DNA from: Thioclava sp. GXIMD2076
GTDB lineage: Bacteria > Pseudomonadota > Alphaproteobacteria > Rhodobacterales > Rhodobacteraceae
Reading direction: 5' to 3'
DNA: 64,000 bases
Assembly: GCF_037949795.1 (NCBI RefSeq)
Contig: NZ_CP149933.1
Coordinates: 434,001 to 498,000, forward strand
Shown here: positions 42,499-51,142 of the stretch, piece by piece
Layout: each line of letters starts with the position of its first letter
Numbering within the stretch: the first letter of the stretch is position 1
The notes under the pieces: model-generated
Databases searched by the model: none
The model's input: the letters and a program-made list of their open reading frames with translations, nothing else
Told to the model about the DNA's origin: nothing
Position numbers and translations under genes: made by a program

Positions 42499-44247
42499 TC
42501 AGTGGCTGTCACGGCCCACCGCATTGCCACGGCAGCCCTTCAGGAAGTCGAGATCGGCGCCCGTATCGGCCCCCTCGACATGGGTCTGATGCAGATAGGC
42601 ATAGCCGCTGGTGGCAATCTCGTGGCGCGGAGTCCATGCCGCCAGACGGGCAGTCAGCTCGGCCTCGGAGATGTCCAGATGAAGGCGGCGGTTGGGCACA
42701 TCCAGCTCGATCATATCCCCCGATTGCACCACCGCGAGCGGCCCGCCGGCTGCGGCCTCGGGCGCGGTATGCAGCACCACCGTGCCATAGGCCGTCCCCG
42801 ACATACGCGCATCCGAGATCCGCACCATATCGGTCACCCCCTTGCGCAACACCTTGGGCGGCAGGCCCATATTGCCCACCTCGGCCATGCCCGGATAACC
42901 TTTGGGGCCGCAATTCTTGAGCACCATGACGCAGGTCTCGTCGATATCGAGCGCCTCGTCATTGATGCGGGCCTTGTAATCGTCGATATCCTCGAACACG
43001 ACCGCCCGCCCGCGATGGGTCAGCAGATGCGCACTGGCCGCCGAGGGTTTGAGCACGGCTCCCTTGGGCGCGAGATTGCCGCGCAGCACGGCGATCCCGC
43101 CCTGATCGGTCAGCGCACGGTCGGCAGGGCGGATGACATCCTCGTTCCAGTTGCGCACCGAGGCGACCTCGTCCCAGATGGTCTGGCCTGAAACGGTCAG
43201 CGCCTCCTTGTGCAGCTGGCCGCTTTCCCCGAGCCGTTTGATCACCACCGGCAGACCACCGGCATAGAAGAACTCCTCCATCAGATACGCGCCCGACGGC
43301 ATGAGATTGACGATGGTCTTCACATCGCGCCCGCAGCGGTCCCAGTCATCGAGCGTCAGATCGACCCCCATCCGCCCCGCAATCGCCAGCAGATGCACCA
43401 CCGCATTGGTCGAGCCGCCAATCGCGCCATTGGTGCGGATCGCGTTCTCGAACGCCTCCTTGGTCATGATATCCGAAGGTTTGAGATCGTCCTTGACCAT
43501 CTGCACGATCCGCCGCCCCGACATCTGCGCCATCACGCGGCGGCGGCTGTCGACCGCAGGGATCGCCGCATTGCCCGACAGCGCCATACCAAGAGCCTCG
43601 GCCATCGAGGCCATGGTCGAGGCCGTGCCCATCGTGTTGCAGGTGCCGGTGGACCGGCTCATGGATTGCTCGGCCTCGAGGAAATCGTCCTGCGTCATCT
43701 CTCCGGCCTTCACGGCTTCGGAGAATTTCCACAGATGGGTGCCCGAGCCCACGCGCTCGCCACGGAACGACCCGTTCAGCATCGGGCCGCCCGTCACCAC
43801 GATCGAGGGCACATCGCAGCTTGCCGCCGCCATCAGAAGCGAGGGGGTGGTCTTGTCGCAGCCCACCATCAGCACGCAGCCGTCAATGGGCTGGCCGCGC
43901 AGGGTTTCCTCGATGGACAGCGCCGCGAGGTTGCGGAACATCATGGCCGAGGGCCGGAAGGTGTTCTCCGAGGCCGAGAAGACCGGCACTTCCACCGGAA
44001 AACCGCCCGCCTCCCAGATGCCTGCCTTCACCTTCTCGGCCAGTTCGCGCAGATGGCCGTTGCAGGGCGTCAGTTCGGACCATGTATTCATGATGCCGAT
44101 GATCGGCCGCCCGTCGAAGAGATCATGCGGATAGCCCTGATTTTTCAGCCAGCCACGGTGGTAGATCGTATCGCGCGAATTGCCGCCATACCATTCCTGC
44201 GAGCGCAGCTTGCGCGGCCAGGGCGCGGGGGTGAAGCTCTGTGCCAT
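42499..44247 (-). CDS. Sugar-acid dehydratase, IlvD/Edd family (L-arabinonate-type)
   Basis: 582-residue [2Fe-2S] dehydratase converting an aldonate to its 2-keto-3-deoxy acid. Cluster cysteines lie in TPCNGH, VGCDKTT and GTCNTMGT. QEWYGGNSRDTIYHRGWLKN near the N terminus is the pattern of L-arabinonate and D-fuconate-type dehydratases. AAGGAG followed by ATGTCC and the second ATG decides the start. It is 10 bases downstream of an AraD1-like gene whose product takes the next step, which supports an arabinonate substrate. Other C5/C6 aldonates are possible. Confidence 0.87.
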   Translation of the reverse strand: MAQSFTPAPWPRKLRSQEWYGGNSRDTIYHRGWLKNQGYPHDLFDGRPIIGIMNTWSELTPCNGHLRELAEKVKAGIWEAGGFPVEVPVFSASENTFRPSAMMFRNLAALSIEETLRGQPIDGCVLMVGCDKTTPSLLMAAASCDVPSIVVTGGPMLNGSFRGERVGSGTHLWKFSEAVKAGEMTQDDFLEAEQSMSRSTGTCNTMGTASTMASMAEALGMALSGNAAIPAVDSRRRVMAQMSGRRIVQMVKDDLKPSDIMTKEAFENAIRTNGAIGGSTNAVVHLLAIAGRMGVDLTLDDWDRCGRDVKTIVNLMPSGAYLMEEFFYAGGLPVVIKRLGESGQLHKEALTVSGQTIWDEVASVRNWNEDVIRPADRALTDQGGIAVLRGNLAPKGAVLKPSAASAHLLTHRGRAVVFEDIDDYKARINDEALDIDETCVMVLKNCGPKGYPGMAEVGNMGLPPKVLRKGVTDMVRISDARMSGTAYGTVVLHTAPEAAAGGPLAVVQSGDMIELDVPNRRLHLDISEAELTARLAAWTPRHEIATSGYAYLHQTHVEGADTGADLDFLKGCRGNAVGRDSH

Positions 44248-44257
44248 GGACATCTCC

Positions 44258-45226
44258 TTACAATGCCGCCACGTCGACAAACCCCTCATCGGCGGCCACC
44301 GCCAGAGGGTTGCGCAGGGGCTGCCCGAACTCGGGGGCGAAAAGCTCGAACACATCCCCCGCCTGCGGCGCGATCTGGCTGCCAAACGACAGGGTCGCGG
44401 TGCCGAACATATGCACATGCAGATCCCCCGCCCTGCGGAAGGGCGCATATTTGAAGTGATGGTGCTCGAGATTGGCGATGGTGTGGGACATGTTGTCCTC
44501 CCCCGACAGGAAGGGCTTGTCGAAGATCACCTGATCGCCGCGCAGGATCCGCGAGCGGCCCTCGATATGTCTGGGCAAATCGCCGAGACGCATCTCGGGG
44601 CCGAAGGCGGCAGGGCGCAGCTTGGAATGGGCCAGATAGAGATAGTTCAGCTTTTCCGTCACATGGTCGGAAAACTCGTTGGCCAGAGCGAAGCCCGCGC
44701 GATGGGGCCTGCCATCAGGACCGATCAGATAGAAGCCCGCAATCTCGGGCTCCTCGCCGCCATCAAGGGCGAAGGCGGGCGAGATCAGCGCATCATTCGT
44801 GGCCACCGCCTGAGTGCCCGGCCCCTTGTAGAACCATTCGGGCTGGGCACCGATGGCGCCTTTGGCGGGCTTGCCACCCTCGAGCCCCATCTGGAACATC
44901 TTCATGCTGTCCGAGACATGGGTCTCGGATTTGGCATGCATGGAATTGCGGGTCGAGGCCGACCCCGTATGCGTGAGCCCCGTGCCACACAGATACATCC
45001 GCGCGGGCTCGGGATGGCGCATCGGCACATCCAGCGCGCCTTTGGCGGCCTGTTCCGCCACATCCACCGTCTCGCCCCCTTCGGGCAGGATCGTGGCCAG
45101 AGGTCGCCCCCGGGCAATGGCGTCACGCGCCAGTTCATAGGTCGTCAGGCCCTGCACGAGCCGTGCGGCCCCGCCCTGGCGGATGATGACACCCCCCGCC
45201 TTCAGCTGACTGAGATAGACCGTCAT
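44258..45226 (-). CDS. araD1: AraD1/GguC family protein (2-keto-3-deoxy-L-arabinonate dehydratase candidate)
   Basis: 322-residue FAH-fold enzyme. GGAGGAGAATTC before the ATG of MTVYLSQLKAGG sets the start. TYLCGTGLTHTGSAS-like YLCGTGLTHTGSASTRNSMH (about 97-116) and GFYLIGPDGRPHRAGFALAN are hallmarks of the AraD1 group. It should dehydrate 2-keto-3-deoxypentonate to alpha-ketoglutaric semialdehyde, feeding the KGSADH in the same operon. A palindromic operator candidate lies about 165 bases upstream. Confidence 0.82.
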   Translation of the reverse strand: MTVYLSQLKAGGVIIRQGGAARLVQGLTTYELARDAIARGRPLATILPEGGETVDVAEQAAKGALDVPMRHPEPARMYLCGTGLTHTGSASTRNSMHAKSETHVSDSMKMFQMGLEGGKPAKGAIGAQPEWFYKGPGTQAVATNDALISPAFALDGGEEPEIAGFYLIGPDGRPHRAGFALANEFSDHVTEKLNYLYLAHSKLRPAAFGPEMRLGDLPRHIEGRSRILRGDQVIFDKPFLSGEDNMSHTIANLEHHHFKYAPFRRAGDLHVHMFGTATLSFGSQIAPQAGDVFELFAPEFGQPLRNPLAVAADEGFVDVAAL

Positions 45227-45390
45227 TCGAATTCTCCTCCTGAACAAGAGCGGACCCGCCCGAGCCATCGGCCGGACGCGCCATATAGAGGCGGGTGCTC
45301 TTGTGATATCCTCCATCGCGGGCTCCTCTCCCGCTCGAGGGGAGATTAGAAAGCCGCGGGATAGCATTCAAATATCAATATCGGCGCATC

Positions 45391-45410
45391 GCATACCAAA
45401 ACTGGTATGC
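45391..45410. promoter_or_regulatory. Palindrome GCATACCA-AAAC-TGGTATGC upstream of the arabinonate operon
   Basis: Two perfect 8-bp arms (45391-45398, 45403-45410) around AAAC, lying in the 185-base gap between the aldolase stop and the AraD1-like gene. The core ATACC-N6-GGTAT is close to a LysR T-N11-A box, and the following minus-strand bases are AT-rich. Likely operator for the block-A operon; it could also act as the 3' hairpin of the aldolase transcript. Confidence 0.5.
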
Positions 45411-45411
45411 C

Positions 45412-46218
45412 TCAATAGACCTTGGTCGTGGCGCTGGCTTTGGCGGGGGCCGTGGCGTGGAAGTCCTCGAGGAGCCTTGACGCCCCGATGGCCAGAAGCC
45501 CCACATCATGGCCGATCGCCACAAAGCTCGCCCCCAATTCGGCATAGCGTTTCGACAGTCCCAGATCCCCGATCAGGATGCCTGCCGCCTTGCCGTGGCC
45601 GATGATGCGGGCGATCATGTCCTCGATGACCTCCTGCACATAGGGATGGGCCGGATCATCCAGATGGCCAAGGCTGGCCGCCAGATCGGCGGGGCCGATG
45701 AAGATACCATCAACCCCTTCGACACTGGCGATCTCGTCGAGGTTCTCGAGCCCCTTGGCGGTTTCGACCTGCACCAGAAGGCAGGTCTGGGCATCAGCGG
45801 TTTTCACATAATCGGGTATCCGGCCAAAGCCGGAGGCGCGCCCTACCACAGCCCCGACCCCGCGGATGCCATGCGGCGGATAGCGCATGGCGCGCACCAG
45901 ATCGCGGGCCTGGGCTGCGGTTTCCACCATCGGCACCAGAACCGTCTGGGCCCCCGCATCGAGCACCTGCTTGATGATCCATGCCTCCCCCACCGGCACT
46001 CGCACGATGGCATGGGTCGCGCTGCCGCGCAGGGCTCCGATCTGGCCGGAGATGGTGGCCAGATCGTTGGGGCCGTGCTCGCCATCGATCAGCAGCCAGT
46101 CATATCCGGCATCAGCGCAAAGCTCGGTGCAATAGGGATGGGCGAGGTCCTGCCACAGACCGATCTGCAGGCGCTTCTCCTGCAGGGCTTTCTTGAACGG
46201 GTTCAAAGGGGCTGGCAT
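45412..46218 (-). CDS. HpcH/HpaI-family class II aldolase
   Basis: 268-residue metal-dependent pyruvate aldolase. Motifs: IGLWQDLAHPYCTELCADAG, LLIDGEHGPND (about 42-52), LVPMVETAAQARDLVRAMRYP and GIRGVGAVVGRASG, with metal-binding Glu in LLVQVETAKGLEN and Asp in GIFIGPADLAASLG. It would cleave a 2-keto-3-deoxy acid to pyruvate and an aldehyde, e.g. 2-keto-3-deoxypentonate to pyruvate plus glycolaldehyde (Dahms route). Last gene of the seven-gene TRAP operon, 22 bases after the SDR. Confidence 0.87.
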   Translation of the reverse strand: MPAPLNPFKKALQEKRLQIGLWQDLAHPYCTELCADAGYDWLLIDGEHGPNDLATISGQIGALRGSATHAIVRVPVGEAWIIKQVLDAGAQTVLVPMVETAAQARDLVRAMRYPPHGIRGVGAVVGRASGFGRIPDYVKTADAQTCLLVQVETAKGLENLDEIASVEGVDGIFIGPADLAASLGHLDDPAHPYVQEVIEDMIARIIGHGKAAGILIGDLGLSKRYAELGASFVAIGHDVGLLAIGASRLLEDFHATAPAKASATTKVY

Positions 46219-46240
46219 GGTTTTATCTCCTTGAAAGGTA

Positions 46241-47002
46241 TTACAAAACAGCGGTCATGCCGCCATCGACATAAAGGATCTGGCCATTGACGTAATCCGA
46301 GGCGGAGGAGGCGAGGAACACTAGCGCGCCCTGCAGCTCCTCGGGGCGGCCCCAGCGGCCTGCGGGGGCGCGGCCCCGCACGAACCCGTCGAAAGCCGGA
46401 TCCTCCTGCAGCGCCTGGGTCATATCGGTGATCATGTAGCCCGGACCGATGGCATTGGCCTGGATATTCGCGCCCGCCCATTCGGCAGCCATGGATTGCG
46501 TGAGCATCCGGATGCCGCCTTTGGCGACCGTATAGGGCGCGACGGTGGCGCGGGCGAGCTGGCTCATGAGCGATCCGATATTGATGATCTTGCCGCCGCC
46601 GCGCGGCCCCATACGGCGTGCCGCCTCGCGCCCGCACAGGAAGGCCGCCGTCAGATTGGTCTCCAGCACACGGGTCCAGTCAGCCAGCGCCAGATCGAGC
46701 AGGGGCTGGCGGTGCTGGATACCGGCATTGTTGACGAGGATATCCACGGCCACGCCCTGCGCATCGAGCGCCTCGAACGCCACCATCACCTGATCCTCGC
46801 AGGTGACATCGAAGGCGCAAGCCTGCACATCATGGCCCAGTGCCGCCAGTTCGGCACGGGTCGCCTCGAGCCGGTCGGGGTTGATCCCGTTCAGGATCAC
46901 CTTCGCCCCCGCCTCGGCCAGACCGGTGGCAAAGGCGCGCCCCAGCCCACGCGAGGAGCCGGTCACAAGGGCGGTTTTCCCGCCAAGAGAGAAATCAGGC
47001 AT
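46241..47002 (-). CDS. SDR oxidoreductase (gluconate 5-dehydrogenase-like)
   Basis: 253-residue NAD(P)-dependent dehydrogenase. Cofactor site TGSSRGLGRAFA (about 14-25), NNAGIQHRQPL (about 90-100), active-site Ser in IGSLMSQLAR and YxxxK in YTVAKGG (about 155-161). MPDFSLGGKTALVTGSSRG and AGIQHRQPL resemble IdnO-type gluconate 5-dehydrogenases. It begins 3 bases after the enolase-superfamily gene. Likely acts on a sugar acid or its keto form. Confidence 0.85.
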   Translation of the reverse strand: MPDFSLGGKTALVTGSSRGLGRAFATGLAEAGAKVILNGINPDRLEATRAELAALGHDVQACAFDVTCEDQVMVAFEALDAQGVAVDILVNNAGIQHRQPLLDLALADWTRVLETNLTAAFLCGREAARRMGPRGGGKIINIGSLMSQLARATVAPYTVAKGGIRMLTQSMAAEWAGANIQANAIGPGYMITDMTQALQEDPAFDGFVRGRAPAGRWGRPEELQGALVFLASSASDYVNGQILYVDGGMTAVL

Positions 47003-47005
47003 CCT

Positions 47006-48202
47006 TCAGCCCTCCGTCATGCGTGTTTCAAGATCAGGGCGGGTATAGAGATCGGCGCGCAGCCGCATGCCCAGCCCTGCGCCCTCGGGCGGGTAGACAT
47101 AGCCCGCCTCGATGCGCGGCAATTCTTCGACAAGCTCCAGATACCAGCCCAGATAGGCGGCGCGCACGCTCTCCTGGATCAATGTATTAGGTTGGCTGAA
47201 GCCTGCATGGATACCGGCGACAAAGCCCACCGGCCCGATACAGTCATGGGCGGCAAAGGGACGGTGATAGGTATCGGCCTGCGCGGCGATCTTGCGCCCC
47301 TCGGTCAGCCCGCCGGTCCAGCACAGATCGGCCATCACCACCGCCATTGCATCGCGGTCGAGATAGTCTTTATAGGCAAAGCGGGTGCCCAGCGTCTCGG
47401 AGGCGCAGGTCCATGTCGCCGTGGCGCGGGCAAATTCGGCCAGCGCCTGCGCATTGGTCATGCGGACCGGGTCCTCGTACCAATAGGGGCGGAAGGCATC
47501 GACCTCGCCTGGAATCACCTTGGCCGCAGGCAGGGCCCATAGCCCGTGCATCTCGAGCATGATATCCATCCTGTCGCCCACAGCGCGGCGGATGACCTCG
47601 AACGGGCGCAGCGCCGCCTTCAGCCCCTCCCCCGAGATATGCTGGCCACGGAATTCGTCCGCATGCGGATCGAACGGCCAGATTTTCATGGCGGTAATGC
47701 CCTGATCCAGAAGCTCCTCCGCCAGTTCGGCCGGACGGGTCATGAAGGCATCGAGATCCTCATAATCCCCGCCTTCTCCCCTGTTCCAGTTCGACACGGG
47801 GCGGATGTTGTGGCTGCGCACATAGCGCGTGCCTGCACAGGTATTGTAAAGGCGCAACCGGTCCCAGCACCGTCCGCCCAGCATCTGCCATACGGGCTGG
47901 CCCATCGCCTTGCCGAAGATATCCCACAATGCGAGATCGATGGCGGATGCCGCCCGATGCTCGGCCCCCGTCGAGGCCTGACCCATCGGCAGGTTCAGCA
48001 TCTCGCGATGCAGGGCCTCGATGGCAAAGGGATCGCGCCCCAGCAGACGCGGGGCCAGCGTGTCATGGATATGGGCCGCAACCGCGCCCGCACCGTAAAA
48101 GGTCTCGCCAAGGCCCGTAATTCCGGCATCGGTCTCGATCTCGACCCAGAGAATATTGGCGAATTCCGCGGCCCGAAGGGTCCGGAGTGCGGTGATTTTC
48201 AT
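47006..48202 (-). CDS. Mandelate racemase/enolase-superfamily sugar-acid dehydratase candidate
   Basis: 398-residue two-domain enzyme: N-terminal capping domain (MKITALRTLRAAEF... GLGETFYGAG) and TIM barrel. AIDLALWDIFGKAMGQPVWQMLGG is the family motif. Metal ligands are likely Asp/Glu in DIMLEMHGLWALP, YWYEDPV and CASETLGTRF; HDCIGPVGFVAG supplies the His-bearing C-terminal region and KIWPFD lies at the usual KxK position but with only one Lys. This points to an aldonate or uronate dehydratase, substrate unknown. Co-operonic with TRAP, SDR and aldolase genes. Confidence 0.83.
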   Translation of the reverse strand: MKITALRTLRAAEFANILWVEIETDAGITGLGETFYGAGAVAAHIHDTLAPRLLGRDPFAIEALHREMLNLPMGQASTGAEHRAASAIDLALWDIFGKAMGQPVWQMLGGRCWDRLRLYNTCAGTRYVRSHNIRPVSNWNRGEGGDYEDLDAFMTRPAELAEELLDQGITAMKIWPFDPHADEFRGQHISGEGLKAALRPFEVIRRAVGDRMDIMLEMHGLWALPAAKVIPGEVDAFRPYWYEDPVRMTNAQALAEFARATATWTCASETLGTRFAYKDYLDRDAMAVVMADLCWTGGLTEGRKIAAQADTYHRPFAAHDCIGPVGFVAGIHAGFSQPNTLIQESVRAAYLGWYLELVEELPRIEAGYVYPPEGAGLGMRLRADLYTRPDLETRMTEG

Positions 48203-48261
48203 CTCTCACCTCGCTTGATCGCAAAGGCACACCCCGCAACGAAGCAGGGTGCGCGACAGGC

Positions 48262-49269
48262 TTACTGGGCGCGCATCTCGGCTAGTGTGCTCTGCACCAT
48301 CTCGACGACATCGGCACCGATCTCGTCTTTATGCGTGTCGTAGACCTCCTGCGATTTCTCCAGCATCCGCTGTTGCTCCTCCGGCGAGATCACATTGAAC
48401 TCCAGCCCCGCCTCTTCCATCTTGGCAAGCGAGGTCTTGTTCAGCTCCTGAATGACATCACGCTCGACATCGCGCCCGACCACTGCACAGTCGCGCAGCG
48501 CGGCCTGCTCCTCGGGGGAATAGGTGTCGAAGATCGGTTTCGAGAACAGGAACAGGAAGGGCGTGTAGGTGTGTTTCGTCTCGCTGATATAGTTCTGCAC
48601 CTCGAAGAATTTCGATGTATCGATCGTGACATAGGGGTTTTCCTGCGCATCGATCGCCTTGGTCTCGAGGGCCGAGAACACCTCGCCGAAGGACATGGGC
48701 GTGGCATTGGCCCCGAAATTCGAAAACGTGTCGAGGAAGATATTGTTCTGCATGACGCGCATCTTCAGCCCTTCGAAATCCTCCCATTTGGTGATGGGGC
48801 GTTTCGAGTTTGACACGTTGCGGAAACCGTTCTCCCAATAGGCCAGATTGATCAGCCCGACCTTTTCGAGCTTCTCGTTGATGTAATCGCCAAATTCGCC
48901 ATCCATCACGGCATAGGCTTCCTCGTTCGTGCGGAACAGGAACGGCAGATCGAAGACGCCGAGCGCGGGTTCGATGCCCACCAGCGGCGAGGACGATGTC
49001 ACCACCGAATCCAGCACCCCCGAACGCAGTGATTGTGTGGATTGCAGGTCTCCTCCCAGCGCCCCGCCCCAGAAGCCGGTCATCTTCATCATGCCGCCGG
49101 TCTTCTCGTCCAGACATTGCTGCATCGCATCCATGCCGTTATGGACCGGATGGTCCTCGGCAATCCCGTTCGACACCCTGATATTGCGTTTCTTGAAATC
49201 GGCCAGTGCAGGGCTTGCAACGGCACAGGCAACCGTGACCAGAAGTGCGGCCTTGAGTGACTTTTTCAT
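48262..49269 (-). CDS. dctP: TRAP transporter substrate-binding protein (DctP family)
   Basis: 335-residue periplasmic protein with a signal peptide (MKKSLKAALLVTVACAVASPALA). RVSNGIAEDHPVHNGMDAMQ, LPFLFRTNEEAYAVMDGEFG and LKMRVMQNNIFLDTFSNFGANATPM follow the DctP pattern; the Arg in LKMRVMQN binds the ligand carboxylate. ALETKAIDAQENPYVTI is typical of binders of sugar acids. Placed after dctQ-dctM in an unusual Q-M-P order. Confidence 0.9.
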   Translation of the reverse strand: MKKSLKAALLVTVACAVASPALADFKKRNIRVSNGIAEDHPVHNGMDAMQQCLDEKTGGMMKMTGFWGGALGGDLQSTQSLRSGVLDSVVTSSSPLVGIEPALGVFDLPFLFRTNEEAYAVMDGEFGDYINEKLEKVGLINLAYWENGFRNVSNSKRPITKWEDFEGLKMRVMQNNIFLDTFSNFGANATPMSFGEVFSALETKAIDAQENPYVTIDTSKFFEVQNYISETKHTYTPFLFLFSKPIFDTYSPEEQAALRDCAVVGRDVERDVIQELNKTSLAKMEEAGLEFNVISPEEQQRMLEKSQEVYDTHKDEIGADVVEMVQSTLAEMRAQ

Positions 49270-49317
49270 GTGATCCTCCCTAATCGGTTGAAAAAGATTT
49301 GGTTCGAGATGCAGCGG

Positions 49318-50595
49318 TCAGTAGAACCACTGCGCGGGCACCAGAACGATCTGCGGGAACAGAACCAGCGTCAGGATGACGAGGATCTGGGCCAGCAGGA
49401 ACGGCCAGACACCAACAATAACGCGACCGAGGGGGAGCCTCCCTACCCCGCTGACCACGTTCAGCACGACACCGACAGGCGGTGTCAGCAAGCCGATGCA
49501 ACAGTTCATGATGAACATCACACCGAAATAGACCGGATCGATGCCCGCTTCCTTGATGATGGGCAACAGGACCGGTGTCAGGATCAGGATGGTGGGCGTC
49601 AGATCGAGCGCCGTGCCCACCACCAGAATAAGTGCCATGATCGCCAGCATCAGCAGGATGGGACGGTCGATCAGTGGCTCGATATAGCCCGAGATCTCGG
49701 CGGGAATATTGGCCGCCGTAATCAGCCATGCGGACACAAGCGCCGCGCAGACAAGGAACATGATCGCCGCCGTCGTGCGGCCCGCATTCCGGATCACCTT
49801 GGGCAGATCCCGCAGGTGCAACTCGCGATAGACGCAGGTCCCCACGAACAACGCGTAGAACGCGGCGATGACGGCAGCCTCGGTCGGGGTGACGATGCCG
49901 AACTTGATGCCGCCCAGAATGATCACCGGCATGCCGAGCGCCCAGATGGCGCGCGCGCCCGTCCGGCCACGTTCGGCCCAACCGGCCTTGGGCAGCGTGG
50001 CGACATCGTCATTGCGCGCGACAATAATCCAGGTGACGATCAGCACGAGCCCCATCAGCACCCCCGGCACGATCCCCGCCATGAACAGCTTGGAGATCGA
50101 AATATTGCCGGCCACACCGAAGATGATGAAGGCCATGGAGGGCGGGATGACAGGCGCGATGACGCCGCCTGCCGCGATCAGCCCCGCCGAACGTGGCAGA
50201 TTATACCCCGCCCGCGCCATCATCGGCAGCAGGATCGCCGCCAGCGCCGCACTGTCGGCGGCCGCGGAGCCCGAGATACTGGCCAGAATGATGGCGGCAA
50301 AGATCGCCACGATCCCAAGCCCGCCGCGGATATGGCCAACACAGGCCACGGAGAAATCGATAATGCGTTTGGACAGCCCGCCCGCATTCATCAGCTCCCC
50401 CGCCAGAATGAAGAAAGGGATGGCCAGAAGGGTGAAGGTATCCGCGCCGATCATCATGTTCTGGGCGATAATCTGCGTATTGAACATGCCCATATAGCTC
50501 ATGAGCGCGACACCGCAGACGATCAGCGCGAAGGCCACCGGCACCCCTGTCAGCATCGATCCGATCAGCGAGGCGATAAAGACAACAAGCGTCAT
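49318..50595 (-). CDS. dctM: TRAP transporter large permease (DctM family)
   Basis: 425-residue membrane protein of the ion transporter superfamily with about twelve helices. FVIASLIGSMLTGVPVAFAL-like VVFIASLIGSMLTGVPVAFA at the N terminus, FFILAGELMNAGGLSKRIID (about 62-81), SGSAAADSAALAAILLPMM (about 108-126) and NCCIGLLTPPVGVVLNVV near residue 365 are classic. Overlaps dctQ by 4 bases. Confidence 0.93.
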   Translation of the reverse strand: MTLVVFIASLIGSMLTGVPVAFALIVCGVALMSYMGMFNTQIIAQNMMIGADTFTLLAIPFFILAGELMNAGGLSKRIIDFSVACVGHIRGGLGIVAIFAAIILASISGSAAADSAALAAILLPMMARAGYNLPRSAGLIAAGGVIAPVIPPSMAFIIFGVAGNISISKLFMAGIVPGVLMGLVLIVTWIIVARNDDVATLPKAGWAERGRTGARAIWALGMPVIILGGIKFGIVTPTEAAVIAAFYALFVGTCVYRELHLRDLPKVIRNAGRTTAAIMFLVCAALVSAWLITAANIPAEISGYIEPLIDRPILLMLAIMALILVVGTALDLTPTILILTPVLLPIIKEAGIDPVYFGVMFIMNCCIGLLTPPVGVVLNVVSGVGRLPLGRVIVGVWPFLLAQILVILTLVLFPQIVLVPAQWFY

Positions 50596-51140
50596 TTCGC
50601 ATCTCCTTCCGGCTCATGGAGTGGCTCGTCGATCAGATGGCGCTCGCCCGCGAAGGCCGCGATCTCCTTCTCGGTGATCCGCCCCGTGACAAGGCGGAGA
50701 AGCCGCGTCCCGGAGATCAGCGCGATCATCGCCGCCGTGAACAGCCCAGTCCCGTAGACCCATGCCATCGACAGCCCCGACACGGGCGCGCCCATCGACA
50801 TATTGATCGGCAGCTGTTTCCAGGTGCCGATGAACAGCACCCAGGCGCAGCCCAGAATGAGCAGCTCGGCCACGCCCATCATCAGCATCCGGCCCCTGCG
50901 GCCAAATGCTGCGACAAAGGTCTCCATCCCCATATGCATGTGATGGTGATGGGCCACGACCGCGCCGATAAAGGTCAGCCAGACGAAGAAGAACCGCGAC
51001 AGCTCCTCGGACACCGCAATGCCCGAATTGAACCCGTAGCGCAGCACGACATTGAGAAAGACCATCAGCGCCATGCCCGACAGGAGGGCGACCAGCACGA
51101 GGTCCAGCAGACGATAGAATAATGTGATCAATCGGGTCAT
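50592..51140 (-). CDS. dctQ: TRAP transporter small permease (DctQ family)
   Basis: 182-residue membrane protein with four helices. The start MTRLITLFYRLLDLVL is chosen because it begins just after the upstream stop; the frame is open further upstream inside that gene. FLNVVLRYGFNSGIAVSEEL (about 27-46) and FFFVWLTFIGAVVAHHHHMHMGME (about 48-71) are family hallmarks; the His-rich stretch is normal for DctQ. ATGA overlap with dctM. Confidence 0.9.
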   Translation of the reverse strand: MTRLITLFYRLLDLVLVALLSGMALMVFLNVVLRYGFNSGIAVSEELSRFFFVWLTFIGAVVAHHHHMHMGMETFVAAFGRRGRMLMMGVAELLILGCAWVLFIGTWKQLPINMSMGAPVSGLSMAWVYGTGLFTAAMIALISGTRLLRLVTGRITEKEIAAFAGERHLIDEPLHEPEGDAK

Positions 51141-51142
51141 GG

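Noticed and set aside
49270..50757. A 495-codon plus-strand frame over the TRAP genes
   Set aside because: Antisense shadow of dctM; low-complexity His/Arg/Asp composition, no start signal and no recognisable domain.
50927..50960. His-rich stretch (AHHHHMHMG) in the small TRAP permease as a possible metal site
   Set aside because: This His/Met-rich loop is a common feature of DctQ proteins, so it is not comparable to the His8 tail of the nitrile hydratase activator.
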